From assembly GCA_002709385.1 (NCBI GenBank), contig PAQS01000040.1:124001-188000 (forward strand): a DNA stretch of 64,000 bases, given 5' to 3'. Numbering within the stretch: position 1 is the first letter of the stretch; every line of letters starts with the position of its first letter. This stretch comes from Waddliaceae bacterium. GTDB lineage: Bacteria; Chlamydiota; Chlamydiia; Chlamydiales; GCA-2709385. Made by a program: the position numbers and the translations under genes. Under the pieces are notes generated by a model that saw only the letters and a list, made by a program, of their open reading frames with translations, was not told where the DNA came from and ran no database searches. This document shows, in pieces, positions 43,191 through 51,610 of the stretch.

Positions 43191-45500
43191 ATGTATTTTT
43201 CTCTCTCTCAGCTTAGATGGACTGGCTATTTTCGTACACTAGTTCTCGTAACTTTCTTGCCTGTTTTTTTATGCGCTTCAGATGATGCCTGTTGTGAAGA
43301 GATAGAGCCTATAAGAGTTCAACTGGTAACAGAAAATCAGTGGGTACAGTCTGGTAAATCTTGGTGGATTGGTCTTCGTTTTAAAATGGCTGAAGGCTGG
43401 CATACTTATTGGGAAAATCCAGGAGAAAGTGGGTATCCAGTAACTGTAGAATGGGACCTTCCTGAAGAGGTCGAAATTAGTGAATTACACTGGCCTTATC
43501 CGGAACAATTTTCTTTTGGCGATGTTATCGGCTATGGTTATGAAGATGAAGTTTTACTTCTTGCAGAAGTATATACAAAGAATCAGTCTGAATTAAAAGG
43601 TGATGTTCTATCTATTAGAGCTACTATTGATTGGTTAGCTTGTAAAGAAACTTGTGTGCCTGGTGGAGATGAGCTTGAACTAAGCTTACCTATAAGAAAA
43701 TTAGCTCCAGAAATAGATGAACGCTGGGCAGCTGAATTTAAAAAAGCTAGAGAAGCTCTACCAGAAACTTTATGGGATATAGAAATTCAAAGAAAAAAAG
43801 AAAGTTTAGTTCTTAGTGTTCTTCCTTCTGCTACAGAGGGTGACTTAGATATACATTCACTACGATTTTTTCCTAAAGATTTCTCTTCTGTAGCAGGGCA
43901 AGCACGTTATCACTGGACACAAGACGATGCAGGCCTTCATATTGAATTAGGAAAAACGAATCTTAGTCAAATAGAAAATGGTGTACTAGAAGGGGTTTTA
44001 GTTCTCACTTACAATGAACACGACATAGTAAAAAAGAGAGCTTGGACTCTTAAGCATCCTATTCAAGCTTTTGATAAGGAAAAACAGCCATCTATTGTTG
44101 AAATGAAACAAGAGAGTGCTGCGAAAGATGTCACAGAAGTAGCTGTAAAAGAAGAAAAAAAACTTACAAAAGAAACAGTTTCTTCTGATGAGAAGGAAAT
44201 TCCTCAAGAAAAAATAGTAGCGAAATCATCTGTTAAAACAGCTCCACCAGAGCTTGTAACAAGAGAAGCAGAAGTAGACTCTTTAATGGTTGCTCTTGTC
44301 ATGGCTTTCTTTGGTGGAATGATTCTAAATCTTATGCCCTGTGTTTTGCCAGTGATTTCATTCAAAATTTTATCTTTTGTGAAAATGGCTGGACAAGATC
44401 GTAAAGTGATCATGCGTCATGGATTAGCTTTCACCCTTGGGGTAATTCTTTCGTTTTGGGTTCTAGCAGGCCTTTTGATTGCACTGCAAACAGTAGGAGC
44501 AGGTGTTGGTTGGGGATTTCAGCTACAAGAACCAGTATTTGTTGGCATACTCGCTTGTATCTTATTTCTTCTTGCTTTAAGTCTTTTTGGAGTTTTTGAA
44601 TTAGGAACAAGCTTAAGTAGTGCAGCTGCACAAGCACAGCAAGGACAAGAAGGGCTCACCAGTTCTTTTTTAAGTGGGGTACTAGCAACCCTTGTCTCTA
44701 CTCCATGTACAGGCCCTTTGCTAGGGCCAGCAATCGGGTTTGCTGTTGGACTTCCAAGTCTTGCCATTCTGACTATTTTCACTATGATGGCTCTAGGACT
44801 AGCTTTCCCTTATTTGCTCCTATCATTTTTCCCTGTTCTTCTCAAGTTCATGCCAAAACCTGGAGCATGGATGGAAACATTTAAGCAATTGATGGGCTTT
44901 TTCATGGCTGCAACTGTTGTATGGCTTGTATGGGTTTACCAAGCACAAACAGATAGCATGGCTTCTCTATATCTCATGAGTGGACTACTTACAATAGGCT
45001 TTGGAGCATGGGTATATGGACGTTGGGGAACATTGATACAGCCGAAGACAAAACGTTATCCTGCTTATTGCGTGACTTTATTTGTATGCAGCTTAGGAGT
45101 ATACTTGGCTGTTGCTGAAGCAAAAAGTGATTCTGATTCTAGTACAGAATTAGTCGAAATTGCGTTTTCAGAGTCTGAACTTGCACGTCTACAAGCAAAA
45201 GGTACACCTGTATTTGTCGATTTTACAGCAAAATGGTGCTTAATCTGCCAGGCAAACAAAGTTTCAATTTATGCAGACTCTGTACAAGAAATGTTTAAAG
45301 AAAAAGGTGTAGTGCTCATGGTGGCAGATTGGACCAAAAATGATCCACTCATCACCGAAGCTCTAAGAAAATTTGGTCGTAATGGAGTTCCTCTTTACCT
45401 TCTTTATGGGAAAACTCCAGGAAAAGCACCGGAAATTTTACCACAAACTTTAACACCACAATTAATTATAAATTATTTAGAGGAAATGGACATTGACTGA
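43191..45500 (+). CDS. dsbD: Thiol:disulfide interchange protein DsbD
   Basis: 769 residues. N-terminal periplasmic DsbD-alpha domain (about 30-290) with its redox pair in LACKETCVPGG (near residues 150 and 154); a low-complexity linker (290-365); eight membrane helices (365-650) containing NLMPCVLPVISFK and STPCTGPLLGPAIGF, the two membrane cysteines; and a C-terminal thioredoxin domain (660-769) with KWCLICQ. It carries electrons from cytoplasmic thioredoxin to periplasmic thiols, needed in chlamydiae whose outer membrane depends on cysteine-rich proteins. Divergent from tolQ; overlaps tatD by 8 bases. Orthologue of CT595 by position. Confidence 0.93.
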   Translation: MYFSLSQLRWTGYFRTLVLVTFLPVFLCASDDACCEEIEPIRVQLVTENQWVQSGKSWWIGLRFKMAEGWHTYWENPGESGYPVTVEWDLPEEVEISELHWPYPEQFSFGDVIGYGYEDEVLLLAEVYTKNQSELKGDVLSIRATIDWLACKETCVPGGDELELSLPIRKLAPEIDERWAAEFKKAREALPETLWDIEIQRKKESLVLSVLPSATEGDLDIHSLRFFPKDFSSVAGQARYHWTQDDAGLHIELGKTNLSQIENGVLEGVLVLTYNEHDIVKKRAWTLKHPIQAFDKEKQPSIVEMKQESAAKDVTEVAVKEEKKLTKETVSSDEKEIPQEKIVAKSSVKTAPPELVTREAEVDSLMVALVMAFFGGMILNLMPCVLPVISFKILSFVKMAGQDRKVIMRHGLAFTLGVILSFWVLAGLLIALQTVGAGVGWGFQLQEPVFVGILACILFLLALSLFGVFELGTSLSSAAAQAQQGQEGLTSSFLSGVLATLVSTPCTGPLLGPAIGFAVGLPSLAILTIFTMMALGLAFPYLLLSFFPVLLKFMPKPGAWMETFKQLMGFFMAATVVWLVWVYQAQTDSMASLYLMSGLLTIGFGAWVYGRWGTLIQPKTKRYPAYCVTLFVCSLGVYLAVAEAKSDSDSSTELVEIAFSESELARLQAKGTPVFVDFTAKWCLICQANKVSIYADSVQEMFKEKGVVLMVADWTKNDPLITEALRKFGRNGVPLYLLYGKTPGKAPEILPQTLTPQLIINYLEEMDID

Positions 45501-46281
45501 ATCACTGCAATTGATCGATTCACATGCACACATTACAAGTGATTCTATCTATCCTCATGTAGATGGAGTTCTAGAAAGAGCTAAACAAGCCGGTATCGAT
45601 TTTGTCATTAACATATGTACAGATCAGGTAACACTTGAAAGAGGTCTAGAACTCCATAAACGTTATCCTTGGGTGTATAATGTTGCGGCTACAACTCCTC
45701 ATGATGTGGAAAAAGAAGGAGAAGAACTTTTTCCTTTAATGGCAGAGGTTGCTAGAAATCAGAAGATTGTAGCAGTAGGTGAGACAGGCCTAGATTATTA
45801 TTACTCACATTCAGAGCGTTCTGTTCAACAAGACTTCCTTAGACGTTATTTAAAATTGGCTGTAGAGTGCGGATTGCCAGTTGTTATTCATTGTCGTGAA
45901 GCATTTACCGATTTTTTTAGCATCTTAGACGAAGAGTATATGGACAAAGGACGTCATAGACCAGGCGTTCTTCACTGCTTTACAGGAACAACTGAAGAAG
46001 CTGAACAGGTGATCGATAGGGGATGGTACCTCTCTCTTAGTGGAATTGTAACATTCAAACGAAGTGAAGAATTAAGAGAAGTTGCTAAATTAGTACCTGT
46101 AGAACAACTTTTAGTAGAAACAGATAGCCCTTATTTAGCTCCACAAGGTTGGAGAGGCAAGCAAAATGAACCTGCTTATATGGTCGAGACAGTAAAACTA
46201 ATTGCATCAGTCAAAAATATGGATCCTCAAGACTTAGGCCGTATTTGTGCAGAAAATACAAAAAAACTCTTCAAGATATAG
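45493..46281 (+). CDS. tatD: TatD-family metal-dependent DNase
   Basis: 262 residues, TIM-barrel hydrolase. All metal ligands are visible: HAH near residue 10, Glu in GETGLDYYY, His in VIHCREA, His in LHCFTGT and Asp in ETDSPYLAP. TatD proteins are 3'-5' exonucleases and also hydrolyse D-aminoacyl groups in some reports. The start is TTG 45493, 8 bases inside dsbD and preceded by AGGA; no ATG fits better. Counterpart of CT594. It is followed by the giant FecR protein rather than directly by sdhC. Confidence 0.93.
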   Translation: MTESLQLIDSHAHITSDSIYPHVDGVLERAKQAGIDFVINICTDQVTLERGLELHKRYPWVYNVAATTPHDVEKEGEELFPLMAEVARNQKIVAVGETGLDYYYSHSERSVQQDFLRRYLKLAVECGLPVVIHCREAFTDFFSILDEEYMDKGRHRPGVLHCFTGTTEEAEQVIDRGWYLSLSGIVTFKRSEELREVAKLVPVEQLLVETDSPYLAPQGWRGKQNEPAYMVETVKLIASVKNMDPQDLGRICAENTKKLFKI

Positions 46282-46308
46282 TCTTCTTCTGGCCTAAATC
46301 CTGCAAAT

Positions 46309-46339
46309 AGTCTCCTAGTACAACAGTATTCAGGGGACT
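46309..46339 (+). promoter_or_regulatory. Hairpin pairing the RBS of the FecR-domain gene
   Basis: AGTCTCCT (46309-46316) pairs with AGGGGACT (46332-46339) with one G-U pair; the second arm is the AGGGGA ribosome-binding site of the gene starting at ATG 46346. The loop has 15 bases. Same logic as at 1640, 3669, 6495 and 35982. Confidence 0.45.
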
Positions 46340-46345
46340 CCTTTC

Positions 46346-49300
46346 ATGAAGGAAAATATTTCAAAGTCATTTACGTTATTCTATTTAGCCTTTTTCACCA
46401 TTCTCATATCAATAAGCCCCGGGGTAATTTTTTCTAGTGAAAATATGCCGCAAGCGGCAGCTTCTTCTAAGCAAAATATGATAGGAATCGTAATTTCTAT
46501 TAAAGGAAAAGCAGTCTTAACTAGAGCCGATGGAACAAAGCATCGACTTCGCTTGAAATCACCGATTTATGTTGGTGATAAAATTGAAACTGGAATGGGA
46601 GCTTTTGTTCAGGTGGATTTCCGAGATCGATCAAAAGTTAGTCTCGCTGGAAGCAGTGATTTTACTGTAGAAAAATATAGTTATGTGGAAGGAAAAGAAG
46701 CACATAGTGAGATTTCTATCAAAAATGGTGCTCTTGGTTTTATGGCAGGAGAAATGGCTAAAATCGCTCCTGAAAATTACAAAGTAAAAACTGCTGTTGC
46801 GACAATTGGTATTAGAGGCTCTTCTGGTGAAGTACATACAAGCGATGGCTCTTTACCTGGAGTTCCGTTAGGTCTACAAATTCTTAAAACTGCTGGTAAA
46901 GGATTATTAGCAGAAATGAGTAATATGCCTTCTTCTCCAGTAATCGAAATCAATCAATCTGGTAGTGGGTTAGTTGTTAATCCAGATATGGAAGTAAAAA
47001 CAGTCTCTCGTATGCCTTCTCTCATGCAAAATTATACAAAAAAAGAAGAGGGAAAAGTCGCGCAAGGAAGGATGAAAGCATATAAAGAAAAGAAAAAAAC
47101 AGAATCAGAAAATAAAAAAGAAGCAGCATCTAGCGATCTAGAAGAGCAAAATGAAGATTCCACAGTAGAAGATGTCAGTGATTCTGAAAGTATCCAAGAA
47201 GAATCTGTAGATGTAGAAAATGATGATGTATCTGAAGTAGAAGATACAGATAGTTTTGAAATGTTATTTACTGAAGAAGACACAGATACGGAAGAATCTG
47301 GAAGCACTGGAGGTTTAGGTGGAATGAATATGGAAGGTATAGACCTTCCAGAGGAAGAAGTTTCTGAAGATCCTGTGAATATTGAAGAAGTGGCAACTGA
47401 ACAGGAAACTACAGTGATTAGTGAAGATGTAGGAGCAACTGTAGGTTCAGTAAATGACTCTGTAAACGCTACTCAACAGCAAGAAGCAGATCAAGAGCTT
47501 ATTGAAGAATATGAAGAAACCATCGAAGAAGAAAATAATCAGAATAATGTTGATCTCAATGGCAAAAGATTAAGTTTAAAAATCAATGCAGACCAAGGCA
47601 GAATTTCCAATGAAAGTATTACAGTAACATTTGATGAAACATTATTGCAGCTTCTTACACAATCAACAGAAGGAGATTCATATACTCTAGATCTTGTTGG
47701 AATAGATAGCCAAAGTGATTACGCTTTGATCTATTCTGCAACAGAAAATGGAGAAAATATAGAAGAAGAGACACGGGCTCTATATGACAATCTTGGTGAA
47801 TTTTATCTCGTAAATCACTTTTTTTCCGATGAAGGAAATGACATAGATGAAATGCATATCGATTTTTTTGGAAAAAGAAGCGAAGGACCTTTACCAGATT
47901 CAGGTATTTGGTTTTATAGTTCAGAAATTTTTTTTGATAATGAAAATTCTACGGGACAAAGTACTAGCAGCGCAGGAGACCCACTTCATGAAGAAGATAA
48001 CTTTGGGATAATTGGAACCTTACATTTATCTAATGGTTCAATAAAAAATCCAGGGTTCAATACTTTAGCTTTAGTTGATTATGAGCATAAAAAAGTAGCC
48101 GGTATGGCAGCTTCATTCGAAATACATAATCAGCGATATGATGATGCTTTCATGAAATCTTACAACGAAAGTACAAGTACTTTAGAAATTCCTATGAATG
48201 CTTGGTATGGGAATTTAGAAGATGATGCTTCATTTGCGGGTTTAAAATTTTATAGAAATTTAGGGTATATGCCAAGCCATGTTCAGATTCCTGAAGACAT
48301 ACAGGCAAATCACGAGCCTATATTTGAATGGCAAAATGAATTAGCAAGTAATTGGGAAGGAACAGGGAGCCTTTATGGAACAAATCAACAAGGCTTAGGA
48401 TTGTCTGCAAATGATACATCTGGAGCTAGTGACCAATTCATTGCGGCAGCTTTTTTAAATCCAGAAGAAGATGAAATAGAGATAGAAGATGGGCTTTATA
48501 AAGGTTTTGGACGTGGATTAAAAATTCGTGATCAGATGCAAGCCTTTGCTCAAGAAACATCAATGTCTAATTTATCATTAAATGCATCATATTCTACAAA
48601 TACTCTTACAGGATCTTTTCAAGTAGGTGAAGAAGAAAAAAGTGTAGAAATTACTGATACAAATTTTGCAGTTGATTCAGAGATTTTATTTGGAGAACTT
48701 GAAACAGGGAATATAGATGGTTTACCTCTCATGGAACAGTCTAGTTTCCTCATGTCCATGTCTCTTCCAGAATTATTTTTTGACGAACATGAAGAATATC
48801 CTGATTTAGCTTGGGGGGTATGGAATCTTGTTGAAGATGGAGTAGAGAATATTATTTATCCAGGACAACAAAATTTTTGGGTTGCCGGTGTTGAAACAGA
48901 AATCAATACTCTCGAAACTACTTTAAAGGACAGGCTAGATGCGTCAGCTTCACTTTTGCATTATGAAGGAGTCGCTATACGTACTTTAGTTGATCCAACA
49001 TTTTCTATTTCTACAGGATATCCTTGGCTTGAACAGCCTTTATGGCAGATGGGAGATCATGAAGACTTTGAAGAAACGATTCCAGAACAGCCCATGGTTC
49101 GTACAGACCTTGGACGTAGTTCTTATACATTTGATCTAGATAATCAGAGCTTTTGGGGACTAAACTATTTTAATGATGGAAATATTGTTGTCGTTTCTGG
49201 ACAAAAGAAAGGCTCTATAAATGATAGCAGTTTTCAAGCAAGCACAAGTATATTTTCACTAAATGGATTAAATAACCAAGGCTTAGATCCAATTAGTGCT

Positions 49301-50344
49301 GAGATTAGTGATGGAGAATCGCCTATTACTGGAGCATTTGTTGGAGAAGGTGCTTCATCTCTTATTTTTGCTTACGATACTGTATTTGACCTCGTTGCTC
49401 CAAATGCTAATGTTCCAGCAGATACTTTAGAAAAAGTATTGCATTATGGAGTAGGAATTGCTCAAGAAAATAGAGAAGTTAGTGATGAAACATTTGTTAC
49501 CATTAGCGGTTCTGCCTATGGAGTTCTTATTGATAGAGGAACAAATTCAAGCATTACAGTAACAAACCAAGCAAATTTAGATGTTCATTTAACAGCATCT
49601 CCATCTCAAGGATATGTTTCTGGAGCATTGACTACAGATGGATTTACTGAGATGTTAATAACGAAACAATCTACCAACTCAGTAAATACTTACGTTCATA
49701 AAGATGCTTTTTTAACAACACTAGATCCTTCTTCTGCATTTATATCAGATAGTTTGGGGTTTGCTCCTTCTCTTACAGAAAGTATGGTAGATGGAAATAA
49801 TAGTTTTTTAAGCGCTGTTCCTGGACTTGAAGGATTTGAGCATATTTCATGGGGTGTTTGGGCAGCTAAAGACATGCTAGGAAGTGTATCTGTATTAGGG
49901 TATGCAGGCCTTGTTATTCAACCATCTAGTGAAGTTGCTTTGATTGTTCCTAATTTTTCAGAACTCGCTACAAGAGAAAATCCTATTGTCACTTATCGAG
50001 GAGTTTCGATGGCGACAATTTATACAGATACAAATTTTGAGGGACAAAGGGATTCTGGTACCGTTGTATTGGATGTAAACTTTAATACAGCAGGAATTAC
50101 AGGATTTATCAATTTAGATCATGGAATGGTCATTGATTTACAAGGTGCATTTGATTCTAGCACAGGGGGGTATGCTGGTTCAGCTTTCATTCAAGGAACG
50201 ACATCAGGCCAAGGTGGCTTTAATGGACAGTTCGTTCATGATGAAACAGTAGGTGTATTTGGAGCAAGTGATGGGCAAAGTACAGTGAATGGGGCTTTTG
50301 GAGCAAAAGCTGAAGAAAATATTCCATTGATGGAACTACCTTGA
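46346..50344 (+). CDS. Giant surface protein with FecR domain and TbpB-like beta repeats, 1332 aa
   Basis: Long signal peptide (FTLFYLAFFTILISISPGVIFS, cleavage near residue 31). A FecR domain spans about 45-160 (GKAVLTRADGTKHRL, DKIETGMGAFVQVDFRDRS, TAVATIGIRGSSGEV). Residues 235-400 are a very acidic, low-complexity stalk. The rest (400-1332) has long beta-rich modules; one is repeated, with WGVW and a following YEGVAI / YRGVSM segment at about 821-880 and again at 1167-1225. The end (GGFNGQFVHDETVGVFGAS) recalls the GxFYGxxAxxxGG strands of TbpB-like lipoprotein barrels. FecR domains alone in long proteins usually bind cell wall or anchor surface proteins. No autotransporter barrel seen. 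No chlamydial counterpart known to me at this place. Confidence 0.7.
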   Translation: MKENISKSFTLFYLAFFTILISISPGVIFSSENMPQAAASSKQNMIGIVISIKGKAVLTRADGTKHRLRLKSPIYVGDKIETGMGAFVQVDFRDRSKVSLAGSSDFTVEKYSYVEGKEAHSEISIKNGALGFMAGEMAKIAPENYKVKTAVATIGIRGSSGEVHTSDGSLPGVPLGLQILKTAGKGLLAEMSNMPSSPVIEINQSGSGLVVNPDMEVKTVSRMPSLMQNYTKKEEGKVAQGRMKAYKEKKKTESENKKEAASSDLEEQNEDSTVEDVSDSESIQEESVDVENDDVSEVEDTDSFEMLFTEEDTDTEESGSTGGLGGMNMEGIDLPEEEVSEDPVNIEEVATEQETTVISEDVGATVGSVNDSVNATQQQEADQELIEEYEETIEEENNQNNVDLNGKRLSLKINADQGRISNESITVTFDETLLQLLTQSTEGDSYTLDLVGIDSQSDYALIYSATENGENIEEETRALYDNLGEFYLVNHFFSDEGNDIDEMHIDFFGKRSEGPLPDSGIWFYSSEIFFDNENSTGQSTSSAGDPLHEEDNFGIIGTLHLSNGSIKNPGFNTLALVDYEHKKVAGMAASFEIHNQRYDDAFMKSYNESTSTLEIPMNAWYGNLEDDASFAGLKFYRNLGYMPSHVQIPEDIQANHEPIFEWQNELASNWEGTGSLYGTNQQGLGLSANDTSGASDQFIAAAFLNPEEDEIEIEDGLYKGFGRGLKIRDQMQAFAQETSMSNLSLNASYSTNTLTGSFQVGEEEKSVEITDTNFAVDSEILFGELETGNIDGLPLMEQSSFLMSMSLPELFFDEHEEYPDLAWGVWNLVEDGVENIIYPGQQNFWVAGVETEINTLETTLKDRLDASASLLHYEGVAIRTLVDPTFSISTGYPWLEQPLWQMGDHEDFEETIPEQPMVRTDLGRSSYTFDLDNQSFWGLNYFNDGNIVVVSGQKKGSINDSSFQASTSIFSLNGLNNQGLDPISAEISDGESPITGAFVGEGASSLIFAYDTVFDLVAPNANVPADTLEKVLHYGVGIAQENREVSDETFVTISGSAYGVLIDRGTNSSITVTNQANLDVHLTASPSQGYVSGALTTDGFTEMLITKQSTNSVNTYVHKDAFLTTLDPSSAFISDSLGFAPSLTESMVDGNNSFLSAVPGLEGFEHISWGVWAAKDMLGSVSVLGYAGLVIQPSSEVALIVPNFSELATRENPIVTYRGVSMATIYTDTNFEGQRDSGTVVLDVNFNTAGITGFINLDHGMVIDLQGAFDSSTGGYAGSAFIQGTTSGQGGFNGQFVHDETVGVFGASDGQSTVNGAFGAKAEENIPLMELP

Positions 50345-50557
50345 GTTTTGAGTATTACGAGTTTTAAAAATAAGGCTTTTACCTTTGAAAAATAAGGGCT
50401 TCCTGATAGAGTGTGGCTTGAGGGGTTTCCCTAGTAAATTTGTCGAAAACCACAGTTGGCAAGGGCGCTATATACACCAATTCCGTATGTTCGATTTAAG
50501 TCGATATATTTGGAAAGTTACACGCTTGTTGCCTTCGTAGCCCTAGGCCCAGCGTTT

Positions 50558-51580
50558 ATGACAAACGTAATGCAAAAAGAGCTTCCAAAAGAGTTTGTTT
50601 GGAGGCGTCTACACTCATTGACTGGTTTCTTTTTAGTTCTTTTTCTTTTCGAACATTTGTTAACCAATTCGCAAGCAGCTTTATGGATAGGAGATGATGG
50701 TTCTGGCTTTATTAGAGCTGTAAACTTCATTCATTCATTGCCTTATCTAAATGTTATTGAAGTCTGTTTATTAGGAATTCCTATTGCCGTTCATATGGTT
50801 TGGGGAGTCCAGTATTTAAGAACTGCACAGCCAAATTCCGCATCTAGTGATGGATCAAAACCATCTTTAGGACAATACGGAAGAAATCGTGCATATACTT
50901 GGCAAAGAATTACATCTTGGATTCTTCTTTTAGGAATTTTCCTTCATGTAGGTCAGATGCGTTTCATGAATTATCCTTCGACAGTTCATATTGGGAATTC
51001 AAAGCTTTATGTAGCACCTCTCGAAATGGATGAAGGACTCTATACCTTATCTGAACGATTAAATGTTCAATTGATTGATTCCGAATGGATAGAAGATCAA
51101 GTACCTAAGGAATCATTAGACAATTTAGATGTCTTTCCAAAGCTCTTAAGTTTCTATACACACCTTCAAGATCCTTTTAGTTCACCTAAAGGCAGTGAGC
51201 TAGATGAAGAAAAAGCCGCTAAATATGTTCAAGCTCAACATAATAGAGAAAGTCAGGCTTTTGCAGAAACACTAAGAAGCTATGAAATTGAAGAAGGTCA
51301 AGTATTGGCACTTGTTCCAGAGTTTGGAACAATTACCCTACTTATTGTCCGAGAAACATTTAAGGTACCTCTATTCATTTTGCTCTACAGTATATTTGTT
51401 GTATCAGCTGTATTTCATGCTTGTAATGGTTTGTGGACTTTTTGCATGACTTGGGGAATTGCTGGAGATACTGTATCTCAAAAGCGTATATCTCGAGCAG
51501 TAATTGCTTTGATGTTACTACTGATGTTTTTGGGCTTAAGTGCTGTTTGGGGAACATATTGGGTAAATTTACGATTTTAG
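50558..51580 (+). CDS. sdhC: Succinate dehydrogenase cytochrome b subunit, Bacillus type with large insert
   Basis: About 340 residues, against 202 in B. subtilis SdhC. Five membrane helices and all four haem-b ligands align: His32 (FEHLLTN), His79 (AVHMVWGV), His130 (FLHVGQM) and His287 (FHACNGLWTF), preceded by the Bacillus-like WRRLHSLTGFF. Between His130 and His287 there is an extra segment of about 115 residues in the P-side loop. The frame opens at TTG 50456, but the family start fits ATG 50558 (or 50570). It anchors SdhA/B and passes electrons to menaquinone or ubiquinone. First gene of sdhCAB, 213 bases after the FecR gene. Confidence 0.88.
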   Translation: MTNVMQKELPKEFVWRRLHSLTGFFLVLFLFEHLLTNSQAALWIGDDGSGFIRAVNFIHSLPYLNVIEVCLLGIPIAVHMVWGVQYLRTAQPNSASSDGSKPSLGQYGRNRAYTWQRITSWILLLGIFLHVGQMRFMNYPSTVHIGNSKLYVAPLEMDEGLYTLSERLNVQLIDSEWIEDQVPKESLDNLDVFPKLLSFYTHLQDPFSSPKGSELDEEKAAKYVQAQHNRESQAFAETLRSYEIEEGQVLALVPEFGTITLLIVRETFKVPLFILLYSIFVVSAVFHACNGLWTFCMTWGIAGDTVSQKRISRAVIALMLLLMFLGLSAVWGTYWVNLRF

Positions 51581-51610
51581 ACTGCAAGAGAAGTGAGTTA
51601 GGTTAAAAGC

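Noticed and set aside
47032-47307. Minus-strand Ser-rich frame inside the FecR gene
   Set aside because: Mirror image of the acidic low-complexity stalk codons.
50456-50557. N-terminal extension of SdhC from TTG 50456
   Set aside because: The family start (WRRLHSLTG) fits a start at 50558 or 50570; the extension has no counterpart and no good ribosome-binding site.
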